From NCBI RefSeq assembly GCF_003308995.1, contig NZ_QFFJ01000001.1:3782001-3846000 (forward strand): a stretch of DNA of 64,000 nt. The letters run 5' to 3'. Origin of the DNA: Chitinophaga flava. GTDB lineage: Bacteria; Bacteroidota; Bacteroidia; Chitinophagales; Chitinophagaceae. How positions within the stretch are numbered: position 1 is the stretch's first letter; every line of letters begins with the position of its first letter. The notes under the pieces are model-generated. The model was not told the DNA's origin. It did not search any database and saw nothing but the letters and a program-made list of their open reading frames with translations. Both the position numbers and the translations under genes were made by a program. Positions 17,525 through 25,508 of this stretch are shown piece after piece.

Positions 17525-18172
17525 TTATTGTGCTTTGATAAGCTGCTGATAATACTTGCAGGCGGGCCTTAAACCGCATTCTTCACATTTGGGATTTCTT
17601 GCCAGGCAGGTATAACGGCCATGCAGGATCAGCCAGTGGTGGGCGATATGTACCTTTTCTTTTGGTATATTTTTCAGCAGTTGCAGTTCTGTTTGCAGTG
17701 GTGTTTTGGCGTTGGTGGTAAGACCAATGCGGGCGGAAACTCTGAACACATGCGTATCCACGGCCATATTGGGCTGCTGGTGTATCACGGAGGTGATTAC
17801 GTTAGCGGTTTTACGGCCTACACCAGGCAGTTTCACCAGTTCGGCCACGGTGTCGGGTATTTCCCCATTGAAGTCATGCATCACCATCTGGGCCATGCCT
17901 ATGAGGTGTTTGGTTTTATTGTTAGGATAACTAATACTTCTGATGAGGGGAAACAGATCATCGAAAGTAGCCTGACTCAGTGCGGCAGTGTCCGGATAGC
18001 GCTCAAATATGGCAGGAGTGGTCATATTCACCCGTTTATCGGTGCATTGTGCGGAGAGAATAACGGCTACCAGCAGCTGGTAGGGATTATCGTAAATAAG
18101 CTCTGTTTCGGCATTAGGCACATGTGTCTCAAAATAGTTGAGCACAAAGGCGTACCGCTCTTTTTTGGTCAT
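17525..18172 (-). CDS. nth: Endonuclease III
   Basis: Bifunctional DNA glycosylase/AP lyase that removes oxidised pyrimidines in base excision repair. 215 aa, typical length. The helix-hairpin-helix LVKLPGVGRKTANV holds the catalytic Lys121, and Asp139 lies in VDTHVFRVSARIG. The 4Fe-4S cluster ligands follow the C-x6-C-x2-C-x5-C pattern in CLARNPKCEECGLRPAC near the C-terminus. The adjacent minus-strand genes (a 70-aa protein upstream, DUF2071 downstream) are close enough for one transcript. Confidence 0.97.
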   Translation of the reverse strand: MTKKERYAFVLNYFETHVPNAETELIYDNPYQLLVAVILSAQCTDKRVNMTTPAIFERYPDTAALSQATFDDLFPLIRSISYPNNKTKHLIGMAQMVMHDFNGEIPDTVAELVKLPGVGRKTANVITSVIHQQPNMAVDTHVFRVSARIGLTTNAKTPLQTELQLLKNIPKEKVHIAHHWLILHGRYTCLARNPKCEECGLRPACKYYQQLIKAQ

Positions 18173-18264
18173 GCCGTAAAGATAGGAAAAATGAAAGCGA
18201 TAACTGCACGGATCGTACAGCAGTATATAGGTAACTTGTTAAGAATCAATAGCCGTGTCCTGAA

Positions 18265-18477
18265 CTATTTCTGTTCGGGCTTACTAGCGGCATAATCAAA
18301 TATCATCTGTAGGGTGGCTGCCCGGGGAGTATAACGAATGGTGTTGAGGACTGCTTTGGTGTCCTCGAAACAAGCCTGTTCTTCCCGCGTTAATGATGCT
18401 TCCTGCTGTTGACGTTTGAGATCGCTATCAGTAACAAGATACAAGGTTGACAGGGTGGATAGTGTAAAATTACTCAT
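18265..18477 (-). CDS. Small uncharacterised protein (70 aa)
   Basis: A 70-residue, soluble, Thr/Gln/Ala-rich protein beginning MSNFTLSTLSTLYLVT and ending FDYAASKPEQK, with two predicted helices (SDLKRQQQEASLTREEQACFED and RAATLQMIFDYA). I do not recognise a family. It looks real because it keeps the codon use of its neighbours, lies on the same strand as its neighbours and fills an otherwise empty gap. It is 92 bp upstream of nth. Confidence 0.55.
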   Translation of the reverse strand: MSNFTLSTLSTLYLVTDSDLKRQQQEASLTREEQACFEDTKAVLNTIRYTPRAATLQMIFDYAASKPEQK

Positions 18478-18587
18478 GCATAATCAATTTGATGAAAGAA
18501 TAGTGTATCCCAACTTTATAACGACGGAATAATAAATTGTATTGTTAATTTAGGATAAATTTTTAAGACTCGCAAGGAGGAGAGGGG

Positions 18588-18899
18588 CTACTCTTGGGGT
18601 GCAGGCGTGATAATAAAGAGGTCTTCATTATCCTTTTTCATGTAGTATTTTTCGCGGGCAAATTTCTCCAGTTTTTCCGGGCTGGACAGGAGTTCCTGTT
18701 GTTCTTCCTTCGTCTGTTTGATTTCTTTGATAAAAAAATCTTTCTGGTTTTCCAGTTTGTTGACTTCAGACTGGAACTGATATTGGTACATCAGGTTGGT
18801 TTTGTCCAGAAAGGCAATCCATATAACAAATGCGACGCCCGTGATAAAGAACTTGTTCTTTACATACCTGGGCAGTTTTATGGATTTGAAGAAAGACAT
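18588..18899 (-). CDS. FtsB/DivIC-like septum formation initiator
   Basis: Bitopic cell division protein of the FtsB/DivIC family that joins FtsL and FtsQ in the divisome. 103 aa: short basic cytoplasmic start (MSFFKSIKLPRYVKNK), one TM helix (FFITGVAFVIWIAFL), then a periplasmic coiled coil (about residues 38-75) and the family's C-terminal EKLEKFAREKYYMKKDNEDLFII. Directly downstream of enolase on the same strand, the same order as in many bacteria where ftsB follows eno. The coupling may be weakened by the hairpin between them. Confidence 0.9.
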   Translation of the reverse strand: MSFFKSIKLPRYVKNKFFITGVAFVIWIAFLDKTNLMYQYQFQSEVNKLENQKDFFIKEIKQTKEEQQELLSSPEKLEKFAREKYYMKKDNEDLFIITPAPQE

Positions 18900-18906
18900 A
18901 TATGCA

Positions 18907-18997
18907 ATTTAGGGATTTTTTGACTTACGATTTTTTGATGTGGGTAAATCATCATTTTTATCCAATCAAAAAATCGTAAATCAGAAAATCCCTAAAT
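18907..18997. terminator. Long imperfect hairpin between eno and the ftsB-like gene
   Basis: Two 33-bp arms (18907-18939 and 18965-18997) are reverse complements with only two mismatches, around a 25-bp spacer. It starts 10 bp after the enolase stop codon and ends 8 bp before the FtsB-like start, so it fills nearly the whole gap. As RNA it would be a stable terminator or processing hairpin. Confidence 0.65.
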
Positions 18998-19006
18998 CAA
19001 AGTGGT

Positions 19007-20296
19007 TTATTTTTTAACGCTGATAGCTTTAGTTGGATAGATTGCTACTTCGCCCAGCTCTTCTTCAATACGGAGCAGCTGGTTGTATTTAGCCATACGG
19101 TCGGTGCGGGAAGCAGAACCGGTTTTGATCTGGCCGCAGTTCAGTGCTACAGCGAGGTCAGCGATAGTAGTATCTTCGGTTTCACCGGAGCGGTGGCTCA
19201 TGATGGAAGTATAACCGGCTTTGTGGGCCATGTTTACGGCATCAATGGTTTCTGTTACAGTACCGATCTGGTTTACTTTGATCAGGATGCTGTTGCCGAT
19301 GTTTTGATCGATACCTTGTTTCAGACGTTTAACGTTGGTTACGAACAGGTCGTCACCTACCAGCTGAACGCGGCTGCCTACAGCTTCAGTCAGTTTTTTC
19401 CAACCTTCCCAGTCGTCTTCTGCCATACCGTCTTCGATGGAAACGATAGGGTATTTGTTGCACCACTCAGTCCAGTAAGCCACCATTTCATCGCTGGTGA
19501 TTTCTTTCTGAGAGCTTTTGTAGAATTTATATTTTTTGGTTTCGTCACTGTACATTTCGCTGCTGGCGGCGTCCAGGGCGATAGCGATTTGTTCACCCGG
19601 AGTGTAACCGGCAGCTTTGATAGCTTCGAGTACAGTTTCGATAGCTTCTTCGTTGCTCTGGATTTCAGGAGCGAAACCACCTTCGTCACCTACGTTGGTG
19701 CTATAGCCTTTACCTTTCAGTACAGATTTCAGTTTGTGGAATACTTCCACACCCCAGCGCAGACCTTCAGAGAAGGTAGATGCACCGATAGGAACGATCA
19801 TAAATTCCTGGAAATCAATTTTGTTGTCTGCGTGCGCACCACCGTTGATGATGTTCATCAGGGGAATAGGCAGGGTAAATGCGTTAACGCCGCCCAGGTA
19901 GCGGTACAGCGGTTGATTGCATTGTTCTGCAGCAGCTTTGGCAACGGCCATGCTCACAGCCAGGGTAGCGTTGGCGCCCAGTTTGGCTTTGTTGGGGGTG
20001 CCATCCAGGGAGATCAGTAATTTATCGATACCAGCCTGGTCTGTAACTTCCCAGCCAACCAGTTCTTCCGAAATAATTTCGTTTACGTTCTTAATGGCTT
20101 CCAGTACACCTTTACCACCATAAACGCTCTTGTCGTTATCACGCAGTTCTACTGCTTCATGCTTACCGGTAGAGGCGCCGGATGGAACGGCAGCACGGCC
20201 GAAATGACCATCTTCAGTAGTTACATCTACTTCAATTGTAGGATTACCGCGGCTATCGAGAATTTGCCTGGCATGGATTTCTGAAATAGTACTCAT
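19007..20296 (-). CDS. eno: Enolase
   Basis: Glycolytic enzyme converting 2-phosphoglycerate to phosphoenolpyruvate; cytosolic, Mg-dependent. 429 aa, the normal length. Marks seen: DSRGNPTIEVDV at the start, PSGASTGKHEAVELRD with the mobile loop, the metal-binding Asp and Glu residues in IALDAASSEM, SIEDGMAEDDW and QLVGDDLFVTN, the catalytic Lys in LIKVNQIGT, and SHRSGETEDTTIADLAV near the end. It is upstream of the FtsB-like gene. The region before its start carries another hairpin (20316-20373). Confidence 0.99.
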   Translation of the reverse strand: MSTISEIHARQILDSRGNPTIEVDVTTEDGHFGRAAVPSGASTGKHEAVELRDNDKSVYGGKGVLEAIKNVNEIISEELVGWEVTDQAGIDKLLISLDGTPNKAKLGANATLAVSMAVAKAAAEQCNQPLYRYLGGVNAFTLPIPLMNIINGGAHADNKIDFQEFMIVPIGASTFSEGLRWGVEVFHKLKSVLKGKGYSTNVGDEGGFAPEIQSNEEAIETVLEAIKAAGYTPGEQIAIALDAASSEMYSDETKKYKFYKSSQKEITSDEMVAYWTEWCNKYPIVSIEDGMAEDDWEGWKKLTEAVGSRVQLVGDDLFVTNVKRLKQGIDQNIGNSILIKVNQIGTVTETIDAVNMAHKAGYTSIMSHRSGETEDTTIADLAVALNCGQIKTGSASRTDRMAKYNQLLRIEEELGEVAIYPTKAISVKK

Positions 20297-20315
20297 AATT
20301 CGAAAGTTATAATTG

Positions 20316-20373
20316 TTAGCTATTAGCGGTTAGCATCGGGCGTTTAGTCTGGGAGCTAAAAGCTTATAGCTAA
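20316..20373. terminator. Imperfect hairpin overlapping the gldA stop codon
   Basis: TTAGCTATTAGCGGTTAGC (20316-20334) pairs with GCTAAAAGCTTATAGCTAA (20355-20373) at 15 of 19 positions. The right arm includes the gldA stop. The core word GCTAAAAGCTTATAGCT occurs again at 33067-33083, just before the DUF4292 gene. Confidence 0.5.
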
Positions 20374-21284
20374 ACGCTCTTGGTTATTTCCCGGAAAATG
20401 GTTTCCAGGCTTTGTGAATTGCTTTGCAAAGAAAGGATGTTCCTGTTATTAATCAAAGCAAATTGTAGCAGGTTTTTTCGCACAAGGTCTATCTCGTTGG
20501 TATACAGTTGCCAGCTGTTGCCTTCTGCAGCTTTGACGCGGGCAACACCGGCGATCTGTGCCAGTTCTTCAGCTGTGGCCGGCTCTCCGAAGGTCACCTG
20601 CAGATAGCCGTTGGCGGTATTTTGCTGCTGCAGCTCCGACAGCTGGTCGTCAGCCACTATTTTTCCCTTGTTGATGATGATCACACGTCCGCAGAGAGCT
20701 TCCACTTCCTGCATGATATGGGTGGAAAGGATCACGGTTTTATCGGCTCCGAGGTCTTTGATAAGTTGACGGATATCAGCCAGCTGATTGGGATCTAGCC
20801 CTGTAGTGGGCTCATCCAGGATCAGCACTTCGGGATCATGCAGCAGCGCCTGGGCCAGCCCAACACGCTGTTTGTAGCCGTTAGACAGTGCCCCTATCTT
20901 TTTCCGGCTTTCCGGCTGCAGTCCGGTAATATCGATCACCTTCCTGATACGCTCCGCAGTAGTCTGTCCCAGCTGATGCACACCGGCAACAAACTCCAGA
21001 AACTCCCGTACATACATGTCGTAATACAACGGGTTCGACTCCGGCAGGTATCCTACTCTTTTACGTACCTCCAGTGACTGGCTGACAATATCATAACCAC
21101 AAACACTGGCACTGCCGCTGGTAGGAGGCAGAAAGCCCGTAATCATTTTCATGGTGGTAGACTTCCCCGCCCCGTTGGGGCCCAGGAATCCTGTTATTTC
21201 CCCTTTCTTCAGCTCAAAGGAAATAGCATCTACCGCCCTTTGTTCGCCATAGACCTTACTAAGTTGTGATACCAGGATAGACAT
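20370..21284 (-). CDS. gldA: Gliding-motility ABC transporter ATP-binding protein GldA
   Basis: ATPase of the GldA-GldF-GldG ABC transporter needed for gliding in Flavobacterium. 304 aa from the start MSILVSQLSK; the eight upstream codons are not part of the family. Walker A GPNGAGKST (about residues 35-43), signature LSNGYKQR, Walker B VLILDEPTTGLDP and the His-switch STHIMQEVEAL are all present. The C-terminus SQSLETIFREITK is the ending characteristic of GldA proteins. The permease genes gldF and gldG are not in the window. General ABC-2 type ATPase is the fallback description. Confidence 0.87.
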   Translation of the reverse strand: MSILVSQLSKVYGEQRAVDAISFELKKGEITGFLGPNGAGKSTTMKMITGFLPPTSGSASVCGYDIVSQSLEVRKRVGYLPESNPLYYDMYVREFLEFVAGVHQLGQTTAERIRKVIDITGLQPESRKKIGALSNGYKQRVGLAQALLHDPEVLILDEPTTGLDPNQLADIRQLIKDLGADKTVILSTHIMQEVEALCGRVIIINKGKIVADDQLSELQQQNTANGYLQVTFGEPATAEELAQIAGVARVKAAEGNSWQLYTNEIDLVRKNLLQFALINNRNILSLQSNSQSLETIFREITKSV

Positions 21285-21331
21285 GTATGATAGCTCGTTT
21301 TGCGGCAACTAATGTACTGAAGAAATTTATG

Positions 21332-21430
21332 AATTACGAATTACGAATTACGAATGAGGCAGGAAGAACCCTTGAGCTTCCTGTCTTTTCACCGGTCCTG
21401 GTCGTAATTCGTAATTTGTAATTCGTAATT
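21332..21430. repeat. Long inverted repeat of AATTACGA words between divergent genes
   Basis: The left arm 21332-21353 is three head-to-tail copies of AATTACG; the right arm 21402-21430 is its reverse complement with a single mismatch over the paired part. An inner hairpin CAGGAAG/CTTCCTG sits in the loop. The element lies between the start of gldA and the start of the M23 peptidase gene, so it is not at the 3' end of any gene. Confidence 0.75.
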
Positions 21431-21451
21431 TTTTTCTACCATTGCAATATT

Positions 21452-23146
21452 ATGAAGAGAGTTATTGGCTTATTTTGCTTACTACCACATTTATTACAGG
21501 CACAATCCGTTCCCGAAAAAAATTACCCTCAGGGTTATTTCAGGAACCCGCTGAATGTTCCCATAGAGCTGGCTGGTAACTTCGGAGAGTTAAGGCCTAA
21601 CCACTTCCATTCCGGAATGGACATGAAAACCCAGCAGAAGGAAAATCTGCCGGTGCATGCTGCTGCAGATGGATATGTGAGCCGTATAGGCGTGTCGCAT
21701 ACCGGCTTCGGGAATGTATTGTACATTACCCACCCCAATGGCTATACGACCGTATATGCCCATCTGAACAGCTTCTTTCCTGCCCTTCAGGCTTACGTGA
21801 AAAAACAACAGTATGCCAGTGAAAGCTGGGCCAGTGACCTGTCTATCCCGGCGAATATGTTTCCCGTGAAGAAAGGTGATTTTGTAGCCTGGAGTGGTAA
21901 TACCGGCGGTTCTGCCGGCCCGCACCTGCACTTCGAAATCCGGAACACTCAGACGGAAAAACCGCTCAACCCGCTGCTGTTTGGCTTTAACATAGCTGAT
22001 ACCCGCCCGCCGGATGTTTATCGTATAGCCATTTACGATATGGAGAAAAGCATCTATGAGCAACAGCCTATGATACTCGCTGTTAAAAAAGCCGGCGACC
22101 ACTACGTGACCACTCAGCCCGTTGTAAAAGTGAAAGCCGATAAGGTTGGTCTTGGTATCAACGCTATCGACCGCATGAACGACGCACCCAACACCTATGG
22201 CATCTACGAAGTGTTTATGCTGAATAATAATGTGCCGGACATCGACTTCCAGCTGGATAATATCGGGTATGATGAAACCAGATATCTGAATGCCCATATC
22301 GACTATAAGGTGAAAAAAGGCGGAGGCCCTTATCTGCAGCTGCTGTTTTCCCTGCCAGGCAATGAACTGGACATATACCACGATCTGAAAGGTGATGGTA
22401 CCATCAACCTGGCAGACGGACAAGTGCACGAAGTGAAACTACTGGTGAAAGACGCCTATGGCAACACTTCCACCGTGAAGGTAAACCTGCAGCAGGGCGG
22501 AGAGGAAACACCGGACAAGCCTTGTGCCAATACCATGTATCCTGATTCTCGCAATATCTTCGAAAACAACCAGGTCGAGTTCTACCTGGATGAGCGTGCG
22601 CTGTATGACCGGATCTGCTTTAATTACCAGGAGATCCCGGCTGCATCTGCAAAATATTATTCCAACATCTATCACCTCCATACTCCGCTGGTACCAGTAC
22701 ACGACTTCTTTGACGTGCGGTTGAAGGCTACCAGAACAGTACCCGAATATCTGCAGCCTAAAATAGTGATGGTACGGGAAGGACTTGGCAGTACCAGCGT
22801 ATCCGGTACTGTGCTGGAAGACGGCTGGTACAAAGGCACTTTCCGCGATTTCGGCAACTTCCACCTGGAAGTAGATACGATAGCGCCCAAAGTAGTGCCG
22901 GTGGGTGTGAAACCCGGCGCCAACCTGTCTAAAGCCGCCAAGCTGTCTTTTACAATGAGCGATGCCAGTGGTATCAAGGATTTCCGCGGAGAGCTGGATG
23001 GTAAGTGGCTGATGTTTTCCCGGAAAGGTAACGTGCTCACCTATACGTTTGATGAGCATTGTCCTCCCGGCAATCATACGCTCGTGATGAAAGTGACTGA
23101 TGTAGCAGGTAATGAAGGTAGCTATCATCTGTCTTTCAAACGTTAG
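21452..23146 (+). CDS. Secreted M23 (LytM) family metallopeptidase with C-terminal beta domains
   Basis: Zn-dependent peptidase that would cleave peptidoglycan cross-bridges in the periplasm. 564 aa. Signal peptide MKRVIGLFCLLPHLLQAQS. The LytM domain is near the N-terminus (about 40-190) with the metal ligands intact: His53 and Asp57 in HFHSGMDMK, and His158/His160 in GPHLHFEIR. About 370 further residues are beta-rich, including an Ig-like Asp/Gly segment near the end (SDASGIKDFRGELDG). In contrast with the two EnvC-like proteins further along, this one looks catalytically active. The bcp gene follows 41 bp later. Confidence 0.9.
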   Translation: MKRVIGLFCLLPHLLQAQSVPEKNYPQGYFRNPLNVPIELAGNFGELRPNHFHSGMDMKTQQKENLPVHAAADGYVSRIGVSHTGFGNVLYITHPNGYTTVYAHLNSFFPALQAYVKKQQYASESWASDLSIPANMFPVKKGDFVAWSGNTGGSAGPHLHFEIRNTQTEKPLNPLLFGFNIADTRPPDVYRIAIYDMEKSIYEQQPMILAVKKAGDHYVTTQPVVKVKADKVGLGINAIDRMNDAPNTYGIYEVFMLNNNVPDIDFQLDNIGYDETRYLNAHIDYKVKKGGGPYLQLLFSLPGNELDIYHDLKGDGTINLADGQVHEVKLLVKDAYGNTSTVKVNLQQGGEETPDKPCANTMYPDSRNIFENNQVEFYLDERALYDRICFNYQEIPAASAKYYSNIYHLHTPLVPVHDFFDVRLKATRTVPEYLQPKIVMVREGLGSTSVSGTVLEDGWYKGTFRDFGNFHLEVDTIAPKVVPVGVKPGANLSKAAKLSFTMSDASGIKDFRGELDGKWLMFSRKGNVLTYTFDEHCPPGNHTLVMKVTDVAGNEGSYHLSFKR

Positions 23147-23187
23147 TGCAAAACATAATCGTCTTCCCATAACCTAAAAAACACGAT

Positions 23188-23649
23188 ATGGTAAACTTAA
23201 AAGAAGGAGAAAAAGCACCGGTATTCAACGGCAGGGACCAGCACGGCAAAGCCGTGTCACTGAAAGACCTTGCAGGCAAACGTGTGGTACTTTATTTCTA
23301 TCCGAAAGACATGACTCCTGGCTGTACTGCGCAGGCCTGCAATCTGCGCGATAACTACCAGGACCTGACTAAAAAAGGATATGCAGTGGTAGGAGTAAGC
23401 ACCGACGACGAACAAAGCCATCTGAAGTTTATAGAAAAATATGACCTGCCTTTTACCTTACTGGCAGATGATGACCATAAGATCGTAAACCAGTATGGTG
23501 TCTGGGGTGAAAAACAGATGATGGGCCGCAAGTATGAAGGAGTTTACCGTACTACTTTCCTCATCAATGAAAACGGCGTGATTGATCATATCATCAAAAA
23601 GCCGAATACACAGAACCACACGGAAGAGATCCTGGAGATCTGGAAGTAG
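23188..23649 (+). CDS. bcp: Thioredoxin-dependent thiol peroxidase (Bcp/PrxQ)
   Basis: Cytosolic peroxiredoxin that reduces hydrogen peroxide and organic hydroperoxides with thioredoxin as donor. 153 aa, normal size. The peroxidatic Cys46 and the resolving Cys51 are both present in TPGCTAQACNLRD, five residues apart as in the atypical 2-Cys PrxQ group. FYPKDMTPG and the closing TFLINENGVIDHII also fit. It is 41 bp after the M23 gene and ahead of a strong bidirectional terminator. Confidence 0.96.
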   Translation: MVNLKEGEKAPVFNGRDQHGKAVSLKDLAGKRVVLYFYPKDMTPGCTAQACNLRDNYQDLTKKGYAVVGVSTDDEQSHLKFIEKYDLPFTLLADDDHKIVNQYGVWGEKQMMGRKYEGVYRTTFLINENGVIDHIIKKPNTQNHTEEILEIWK

Positions 23650-23670
23650 TTCCTTCTTCGTTTCTCAAAG

Positions 23671-23715
23671 GCATAAAAAAACGCAAAGACTTTCATCTTT
23701 GCGTTTTTTTTATGC
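23671..23715. terminator. Bidirectional terminator between bcp and gldJ
   Basis: The arms GCATAAAAAAACGCAAAGA and TCTTTGCGTTTTTTTTATGC pair almost perfectly around a short loop, with A- and T-runs built into the stem. It separates convergent genes. Confidence 0.88.
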
Positions 23716-23731
23716 TCCTTTAGGGAGATGA

Positions 23732-25282
23732 TTATCTTTTCTGTCTTTGTTTTTTGAACAGGTTACCAGTTTTGAACTTGTTACCTTCAGGGCTACCTAC
23801 GCGGTCCATTGCACAACGGAAACCTACGGTGTTGGTGGCCATGTCTTCCTGCATGTAACGGCGGGTACCTGGAGAGAGCCAGTAGGCGCGGTCGTTCCAG
23901 CTACCACCTTTTACAACGTGTGATTTGTCGTTGATCAGGGTAGTGACGCCATAACCATATTCTACCTGAGAGAGGGTGTCACCATCGAGGTAGTTGATTA
24001 CGTCACCTTTCTGGTAGTTAAGACGGTTAGCACTTTCTTCATCAGTAACATCACGCATTTTCAGGTGACCCAGGCTGTCTTTTTCGAACTCTTTGTTTTC
24101 GTTCTGGTAAACGGTCTGGAACTTGTTACCACGGAAGTAGTTGAAGTCTTCACCATCGATAGGGCTGAGAGGCCTGTAAACATCCAGTACCCATTCTGCT
24201 ACGTTACCGGACATATTGTAGATACCGAAAGTGTTAGGGTAGAAAGAGCGGGTAGGGCCAGGGATGGAGGCACGGTCGTTCAGACCACCGGCCACACCCA
24301 TGTTATCACCGGAACCGCGTTTAAAGTTGGCCAGGAACTGTCCTTGCATGGTACCACGGCGGATATCACGCAGACCGCTGGTGTTGGTGCCCCAGGAGTA
24401 AACCTGTTTGTTCATGATCAGCTCTTCCCCGTGTTTGCCTTCTTTTTTGGAAGGGCCAGGGTTCTGACCGATGTAACCCAATGCTGCGTATTCCCATTCT
24501 GCTTCTGTGGGCAGGCGGTAGGCAGGCAGCATGATACCGTCTTCAAACTGGGCGGCCCTTGGAGTACCGTCCGCGTTTTTGAACTGGTTTTTAACAGAGC
24601 TGGACATTTTGCCCGGAGTACCTTCATAGAGACCAGCGCTATAAGCTTTGGTGTCGAAGGTATTATCATCAGACTGGTTGGTAATGTCTGCTTTGGAAAG
24701 CAGGCCTTTGTCCATCAACAGCTTTTCGTTTACACGGTTGGAACGCCATTTACAGTAGTCTGTTGCCTGTTTCCAGGTTACACCTACTACCGGATAGTCG
24801 TTGTAGGCCGGGTGGCGGAAGTAGTATTCTACCAGTGGCTCATTGTAAGCCAGTTCACTACGCCATACCAGGGTGTCCGGCAGCGCGTTACGGTAAACCT
24901 GTGGGAAGGATTCGTTGTACACGCGGGCCAGCCAGAACAGATACTCCCGATAGTGCACGTTGGCCACTTCGGATTCATCGATATAGAAGGAGGATACTGT
25001 AATACGACGTGGAATGTTGTTCCAGTCGCCCATTACATCCTGCTCAGTGGCGCCCATGGCGAAAGTACCACCTTGTACAAATACAAGGCCCGGACCTGTA
25101 ATCTGGTTTTTATTTTTGGCTACGCTGAAACCACCCATTTTCTGGTCATTATAGTTCCAGCCCGTAGCAGAGGATGCTTCCTTCTTTTTGCCGAAAAGTC
25201 CTCCACCGTCCTTGTGACAGGCAGTCATGGATAGCATTACGCCGGTACCAACGAGCAATGATAAAGAGGTTAATCTACGCAT
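23732..25282 (-). CDS. gldJ: Gliding motility lipoprotein GldJ (FGE/SUMF1-fold)
   Basis: Lipoprotein required for gliding and type IX secretion, where it stabilises GldK in the outer membrane ring complex. 516 aa. Lipobox MTAC at about residue 22, then a formylglycine-generating-enzyme fold: GPGLVFVQGGTFAMGATEQDV, PVVGVTWKQATDYCKWRSNR, YRLPTEAEWEYAALGYIG, NTFGIYNMSGNVAEWVLDVYRPL, VVKGGSWNDRAYWL and TVGFRCAMD. The Cys pair that active FGE enzymes have in the GGSW region is absent, so it is structural. Divergent position next to porU-porV supports GldJ rather than GldK, which is normally next to gldL-gldM-gldN. Confidence 0.88.
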   Translation of the reverse strand: MRRLTSLSLLVGTGVMLSMTACHKDGGGLFGKKKEASSATGWNYNDQKMGGFSVAKNKNQITGPGLVFVQGGTFAMGATEQDVMGDWNNIPRRITVSSFYIDESEVANVHYREYLFWLARVYNESFPQVYRNALPDTLVWRSELAYNEPLVEYYFRHPAYNDYPVVGVTWKQATDYCKWRSNRVNEKLLMDKGLLSKADITNQSDDNTFDTKAYSAGLYEGTPGKMSSSVKNQFKNADGTPRAAQFEDGIMLPAYRLPTEAEWEYAALGYIGQNPGPSKKEGKHGEELIMNKQVYSWGTNTSGLRDIRRGTMQGQFLANFKRGSGDNMGVAGGLNDRASIPGPTRSFYPNTFGIYNMSGNVAEWVLDVYRPLSPIDGEDFNYFRGNKFQTVYQNENKEFEKDSLGHLKMRDVTDEESANRLNYQKGDVINYLDGDTLSQVEYGYGVTTLINDKSHVVKGGSWNDRAYWLSPGTRRYMQEDMATNTVGFRCAMDRVGSPEGNKFKTGNLFKKQRQKR

Positions 25283-25319
25283 GCGATACAGCTTTAGTCG
25301 ATTATATTTACAGTAAACG

Positions 25320-25327
25320 CAAATGTA
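25320..25327 (-). promoter_or_regulatory. Candidate -7 element for gldJ
   Basis: On the minus strand TACATTTG matches TAnnTTTG, 38 bp upstream of the gldJ start. No clear -33 box. Confidence 0.35.
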
Positions 25328-25508
25328 ATCTTTTTTATTTTATGGCGAAAAAAATTAATTTGTAATATGCCCCGGCCACGACTTGATAGAACTATCGCCA
25401 AGAACAAGACTGCAGCGAAAATTAAGAGATATATTTGAATTTTTTATCTTATATTTTCTCTACATTACACCAACCTTTTGGAAAGCATGGAAAAGGGACA
25501 TCAAGATA

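Noticed and set aside
21332..21430. Insertion sequence terminal inverted repeats
   Set aside because: The arms are only 70 bp apart with no transposase between them, and no target-site duplication is evident.
23732..25282. Formylglycine-generating enzyme for sulfatases
   Set aside because: The catalytic Cys pair is missing and the neighbours are T9SS genes, so GldJ is the better call.
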